Under the pieces are notes generated by a model, which worked only from the letters and a program-made list of their open reading frames with translations, was not told the origin of the DNA and searched no databases. Shown one piece after another: positions 5,595 through 8,693 of a stretch of 8,693 nt of DNA. A program made the position numbers and the translations under genes. The stretch is from Gammaproteobacteria bacterium (lineage in GTDB: Bacteria; Pseudomonadota; Gammaproteobacteria; Nitrosococcales; Methylophagaceae): contig QNEY01000062.1 in assembly GCA_003645385.1 (NCBI GenBank), positions 1 to 8,693 on the forward strand, given 5' to 3'. The stretch's first letter is position 1. Each line of letters opens with the position of its first letter.

Positions 5595-6757
5595 AGTCTT
5601 GCCTCACCAGCTTTAACAATCGCATACCGCGTTGCAAATGGACCAAGAGTTTCATAAATCAATGTACTAGCTAATATAACATTGAGCACTAACAGTGCAA
5701 TATCTTGCAATTCTGGCCGGTGTAGTAATGATAACGCCAAACCAATAGCGATGCCGGCCTGAGGAACAACCCCAAAGCCTAAATATCTTGCAACAGTTTC
5801 AGGTGCTTGACTAAGTTTGGCCGCGATACGAATACCAACCATTTTACCAATCACTCGGGCAAACACGTATATGATCACGAGATCTACGCCTTGCAGAAAT
5901 ACTGATAATTTGAAATGTGCCCCTGCCAAGGTAAAGAAAATAATAAAGACCAATTCTTCCAAGTACTCTACTGGTGCAAAAAGATGTTCACCACCTGATT
6001 GATATACCGAACGGGCACTAAAGCCAATTGTTATCGCTGTTAGCAACGGTGAAATATGCCACCATTCTGCAAGGCCTTGACTTAAAAATAAGGCACTTAA
6101 TACCATCGGCAATAAAAAGCTCTGGTTTCGAACTTTTTTTCCAAAGAAAGCCAGAAGGAAACCAATGACAACTCCCAAGCCTACACCACCAAAAATTTCG
6201 ACGCCCGAGGTAATAACAGCATCGCCAAGGTCTAGCCCAGTAATCAATACCATCATCAACGAAAACAAAATCAGGCCCAGAATGTCATCAAGTGCTACCA
6301 CCCCTAACAACGATGTTGTTAATGGTCCTTTTGAACGATATTGATGTATTACAGCCACTGTTGCTGCCGGTGCGGTTGTTGCTGCCAATACACCCAATAC
6401 TAATGCCAACACCCAATTTTGTTGGTAGAAATACACCATAAATACAACGGCTATTACTGCCCCTAAAGATTCACCTATAGTACAAAAGGTGATCGTTTTA
6501 CCTAAACGACGTAACTGCTCAATAGTTATTGAACCTCCAATTGTGTAAGCGATTATTGCTAGTGCTATCTGAGTGAGTGCCTGTGACCATTCGGTCATAT
6601 CCAATCCCAGTACACCGCCAAGCAAATCTTCTGACCACAGCATGCCAGCAACGGCATAGGCAGCTATACGTGGAATATTGAATCGGGATGCTAGTAAACT
6701 CATCAGTAAAGCACTGACTAATAATAAACCCAGCATGAGTAGTGGTGAATGTTGCAT
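5591..6757 (-). CDS. CPA2-family cation/proton antiporter (Na+/H+ exchanger domain)
   Basis: This is a 388-residue inner-membrane protein with about 11-13 hydrophobic helices spread over its whole length, typical of the Kef/NapA-like exchanger domain. Key sites are ATTAPAATVAVIHQYRS at about 126-142 (the broken helix in the ion-binding crossover) and GVVALDDILGLILF at 152-165, with the paired aspartates Asp157-Asp158. A DD pair is usually linked to electrogenic exchange. FARVIGKMVGIR at about 299-310 carries the conserved basic residues of the opposite helix, and FGVVPQAGIAIGLALS at 328-343 is the second broken-helix region. The protein ends after the membrane domain: the C-terminal RCK/TrkA-N domain found in KefB/KefC is absent, and a separate CBS protein follows directly instead. 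It overlaps the upstream gene by 1 nt (TAATG) and the downstream gene by 4 nt. The ion (Na+ or K+) is not determinable from the sequence. Confidence 0.92.
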   Translation of the reverse strand: MQHSPLLMLGLLLVSALLMSLLASRFNIPRIAAYAVAGMLWSEDLLGGVLGLDMTEWSQALTQIALAIIAYTIGGSITIEQLRRLGKTITFCTIGESLGAVIAVVFMVYFYQQNWVLALVLGVLAATTAPAATVAVIHQYRSKGPLTTSLLGVVALDDILGLILFSLMMVLITGLDLGDAVITSGVEIFGGVGLGVVIGFLLAFFGKKVRNQSFLLPMVLSALFLSQGLAEWWHISPLLTAITIGFSARSVYQSGGEHLFAPVEYLEELVFIIFFTLAGAHFKLSVFLQGVDLVIIYVFARVIGKMVGIRIAAKLSQAPETVARYLGFGVVPQAGIAIGLALSLLHRPELQDIALLVLNVILASTLIYETLGPFATRYAIVKAGEARL

Positions 6758-7563
6758 TACGACAACAACCTTCTGATTAGAGAACGATTCTGACGTGTTA
6801 GCTCATTTAATGCTTTTGGCAAATTAATATTGAACTTTGCTTCTTGCTGTTCAACAGATGATTTCAATTTTTTTAAATGGGCCTTAGTGATAGTTTGCAT
6901 CATTGCCAATCCAATGATGTTGCCCTTATCCTTGACGGGTAAAATCATCGTACGGCCATTAAAACTTTGATTAATACGAGTCATAGTTTGATTGAACAAT
7001 GGTCGATCACTACCCCATAAATTAATACTCAATACCCCTTGTGATGTTAATAATCCTACACAAGCATCAAAAAAAGCCTGAACACCTACACTGGCAGCCA
7101 TCCCAATATGATCGTAGGCATCTACTAATATCAAATCATATTCATCATCTGCTTGATAGTAACGCTCCTGAATAAATAAATAGCCATCACCCACATGTAT
7201 GTTCAATCTGGGATCATTTTCAGGCACATCAAAATAGCCCTGTGCAACTTTAACTACATCCTGACGATACTCAATCACATCAATCTGACACTCAGGAAAG
7301 TGATGCAATAAAAACTTAACTATGGAACCACCACCTAGTCCTATTATCAAGACTTTTTCTGGACTAGTATTTAGCAATAAGCAAGCCATCATCGCTTCGG
7401 TATAAGTCAACTCCAAAGTATGTGGAGTACGCAATGACATACTACTTTGGCGTGGAAAAGTACCAAAATGCATCGACCTAGTATCTCCCAGATCAACGAC
7501 TTCAATCACACCGTCATCAGACTGTGATTGATGTACCACTAAACCATCATAGTAAAGCCGCAT
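6757..7563 (-). CDS. Spermidine-synthase-like (polyamine aminopropyltransferase fold) protein
   Basis: This is a 268-residue protein of the spermidine synthase/methyltransferase-like family. Visible blocks are SMSLRTPHTLELTYTEAMMA at about 41-60 (family gate region before motif I), VLIIGLGGGSIVKFLLHHFP at 71-90 (motif I), IDVIEYRQDVVKVAQGYF at 94-111 (acidic loop), LNIHVGDGYLFIQ at 120-132 and YDLILVDAYDHIGMAAS at 142-158. Classical spermidine synthases carry GGGDG in motif I and D-S-(S/T)-D-P at the catalytic loop. Here the first is GGGS and the second is DAYDH, so polyamine synthesis is doubtful, although Asp148 and Asp151 remain. Many such annotated proteins have no known reaction. The final 40 residues are basic and helical. 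It sits 3 nt after the DUF3530 gene and overlaps the antiporter start. Confidence 0.85.
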   Translation of the reverse strand: MRLYYDGLVVHQSQSDDGVIEVVDLGDTRSMHFGTFPRQSSMSLRTPHTLELTYTEAMMACLLLNTSPEKVLIIGLGGGSIVKFLLHHFPECQIDVIEYRQDVVKVAQGYFDVPENDPRLNIHVGDGYLFIQERYYQADDEYDLILVDAYDHIGMAASVGVQAFFDACVGLLTSQGVLSINLWGSDRPLFNQTMTRINQSFNGRTMILPVKDKGNIIGLAMMQTITKAHLKKLKSSVEQQEAKFNINLPKALNELTRQNRSLIRRLLS

Positions 7564-7566
7564 TAT

Positions 7567-8484
7567 CTATTCTTGTTCGAGAAAGGATGTTTTCAGCCAT
7601 CCACGGATAGTTGATGTCAGCATCAGTTGTAATCCATCAAAATCATGATTGGCACCGTCAATTTTACGTTCTGAATAATTGGTATTGGCCTCACGTTTCA
7701 TTTCTATTTTTCTATCTTTAACCGCCTTGGATACATTGCTAAGCTCCTGACCACCATAAATATCCAAGATTGGTTGGCCCATAGATAACAATTGTTCCTT
7801 AGTTGCTAATGCAGGTGTACCCACCATAACTAGTCCAAAAATAGGAATAGCAATAGTATTCATAATATCTACTGCTACCACGCCCCCCTGACCATGACCA
7901 ATGAATACGATCTGTTTTATATCTTTTGTTTGCAAAAAGGCCACAGCTGCCTCAATTCGCTGCTGATTAGAGATAGGTGGCAATGATTTTGAAGCCACTT
8001 GTTCCGAATCAGTAGACTTGTCTTCTGTCTGAGTTTTTTGTGCAGACAGACCTTTGGAATCTTTATCTTGAGTTGTTTCCAGTGAAGTAGACAATAAAAT
8101 ATCAGGCTCAAATGGAAAATTTAATGACACTGTTAAAGTAGACCAACCAGAGTCAGGTAGATGGTGACGTAATGTTGTCACCACACCAGAGCTATCAATC
8201 TGCTCATTCTGGTCATGAAGCAATACAACAGCACCGTGTCGTTTGCCAAAAGTTTCTTCAATATAAGTTGCATCAATCTCTTGGCCAGCAACAGTCAGCG
8301 CTTGAAAACCATATATGGGGCTAATTTGCCGCAACATACTCTCTTCAGGAGTACTGACATCAGATTTAGTCTGTAAAGTTTCAGTTTCAGAAGATGCTGA
8401 ATCGTCCTCATTTGCAGCTATGACAGAAAATGGTAGAAAAGTAGTAAATATCATAGTTAGCCAAACTATTTGAAGTCGTCCCAC
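7567..8484 (-). CDS. DUF3530 family exported alpha/beta-hydrolase-like protein
   Basis: This is a 305-residue protein with an N-terminal signal peptide (hydrophobic IVWLTMIFTTFLPFSVIAA, cleavage after about residue 23-24), so it is probably periplasmic. After an acidic spacer rich in Ser and Thr comes the DUF3530 core: GFQALTVAGQEIDATYIEE, GAVVLLHDQNEQIDS and GWSTLTVSLNFP. A second low-complexity Ser/Thr/Lys/Gln segment follows at about 132-170, then IKQIVFIGHGQGGVVAVDIM at about 189-208 and DGANHDFDGL near 276-285. The nucleophile-elbow position reads GHGQGG, with Gly where hydrolases have Ser. As I recall, this is common in the family. Start: GTG at 8484 with GAGGG at 8497-8493, 8 nt upstream, which fits better than the ATG ten codons in (no ribosome binding site). 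It is the first gene of the five-gene operon; function is unknown. Confidence 0.88.
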   Translation of the reverse strand: MGRLQIVWLTMIFTTFLPFSVIAANEDDSASSETETLQTKSDVSTPEESMLRQISPIYGFQALTVAGQEIDATYIEETFGKRHGAVVLLHDQNEQIDSSGVVTTLRHHLPDSGWSTLTVSLNFPFEPDILLSTSLETTQDKDSKGLSAQKTQTEDKSTDSEQVASKSLPPISNQQRIEAAVAFLQTKDIKQIVFIGHGQGGVVAVDIMNTIAIPIFGLVMVGTPALATKEQLLSMGQPILDIYGGQELSNVSKAVKDRKIEMKREANTNYSERKIDGANHDFDGLQLMLTSTIRGWLKTSFLEQE

Positions 8485-8619
8485 TGACAGGTCCCTCAGT
8501 TATGCTTTCATTAATTAATGTTACGTATAATCAGACCAAAAGCTGAAAAAAGCTACCACATGCGGTAAAGTATCTTGTTTTAACCCAAAGAATCAACAAC
8601 ATCCTTAAGAGTAAATACT
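8485..8619. promoter_or_regulatory. Divergent promoter region between the five-gene operon and rpe
   Basis: This 135-bp gap lies between genes transcribed away from each other and holds no gene that I can see. On the plus strand a perfect TATAAT stands at 8526-8531, but no good -35 lies 16-18 bp before it; it would give rpe a leader of about 80 nt. On the minus strand, TTGATT, a 16-bp gap and GATACT form a weak candidate near 8570-8597, giving the operon a leader of about 75-80 nt. The imperfect palindrome TACCACATGCGGTA at 8554-8567 lies between them. All assignments are tentative. Confidence 0.45.
8554..8567. repeat. Imperfect 14-bp palindrome TACCACATGCGGTA, possible operator
   Basis: Reversing and complementing the 14 bases gives the same sequence except at two symmetric positions (the A/C pair beside the central CATG). 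It is more GC-rich than the surrounding gap and lies centrally between rpe and the five-gene operon, where a regulator could act on both. It could be chance; no regulator is recognised. Confidence 0.3.
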
Positions 8620-8693
8620 ATGGATGAATTTAAAATTGCTCCATCGATCCTTACTGCAGACTTTGCCCGTTTAGGTGAAGAAGTTGATAATGC
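8620..8693 (+). CDS. rpe: Rpe, ribulose-phosphate 3-epimerase (first 24 codons, cut by window edge)
   Basis: Rpe interconverts ribulose 5-phosphate and xylulose 5-phosphate in the pentose phosphate pathway (and the Calvin cycle where present). Only the N-terminus is inside the window. MDEFKIAPSILTADFARLGE matches the first beta strand of the TIM barrel and the conserved IAPSIL-ADFARLGEE signature of the family. AAGAG at 8606-8611 with about 8 nt to the ATG serves as the ribosome binding site. The frame is open to the right edge. It is divergent from the DUF3530 operon. Confidence 0.93.
   Translation, partial: MDEFKIAPSILTADFARLGEEVDN

Noticed and set aside
7917..8111. Alternative minus-strand frame inside the DUF3530 gene
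   Set aside because: It is a shadow of the low-complexity segment of the DUF3530 protein, with no start signal.

Overview
The window is chromosomal and moderately AT-rich (about 40% G+C by eye). The CmoA/CmoB pair, TsaB, YgiQ and a DUF3530 protein point to a gammaproteobacterium. A free-living or marine Thiotrichales/Methylophaga-like lineage is possible, but that guess is weak. There are no tRNA or rRNA genes, insertion sequences, phage genes or CRISPR arrays. Coding density is very high: the longest stretch without a gene is about 135 bp.

Layout, left to right. (1) 1-1802, minus strand, read right to left: tsaB, cmoA, cmoB (cut by the left edge). The three genes overlap each other and form a tRNA-modification operon. 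TsaB contributes to t6A37, and CmoA and CmoB make the cmo5U34 wobble modification. (2) 1803-2266, plus strand: a divergent promoter region with an inverted repeat, then a previously easy-to-miss 40-codon hydrophobic ORF with a strong ribosome binding site, then a small TPR-like hypothetical protein of 84 residues. The second gene ends exactly where the convergent ygiQ ends. (3) 2267-4462, minus strand: ygiQ, a large radical SAM protein of unknown function, with its own good promoter at 4500-4528. (4) 4591-8484, minus strand, read right to left: a compact five-gene operon. It encodes a DUF3530 secreted hydrolase-like protein, a spermidine-synthase-like protein, a CPA2-type cation/proton antiporter, a two-CBS-domain protein and an exported L,D-transpeptidase-like protein. 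Gaps between these genes are +3, -1, -4 and -4 nt. (5) 8620-8693, plus strand: the first 24 codons of rpe (ribulose-phosphate 3-epimerase), divergent from the five-gene operon.

Most genes are conserved housekeeping or hypothetical families. The parts most worth a second look are three. First, the unannotated small membrane-protein candidate at 1879-2001 and its inverted-repeat promoter. Second, the tightly coupled five-gene operon, in which a separate CBS protein may act as the cytoplasmic sensor of an antiporter that lacks one. Third, the altered catalytic motifs in two members of that operon. Nothing here proves a new system. These are hypotheses with stated tests.
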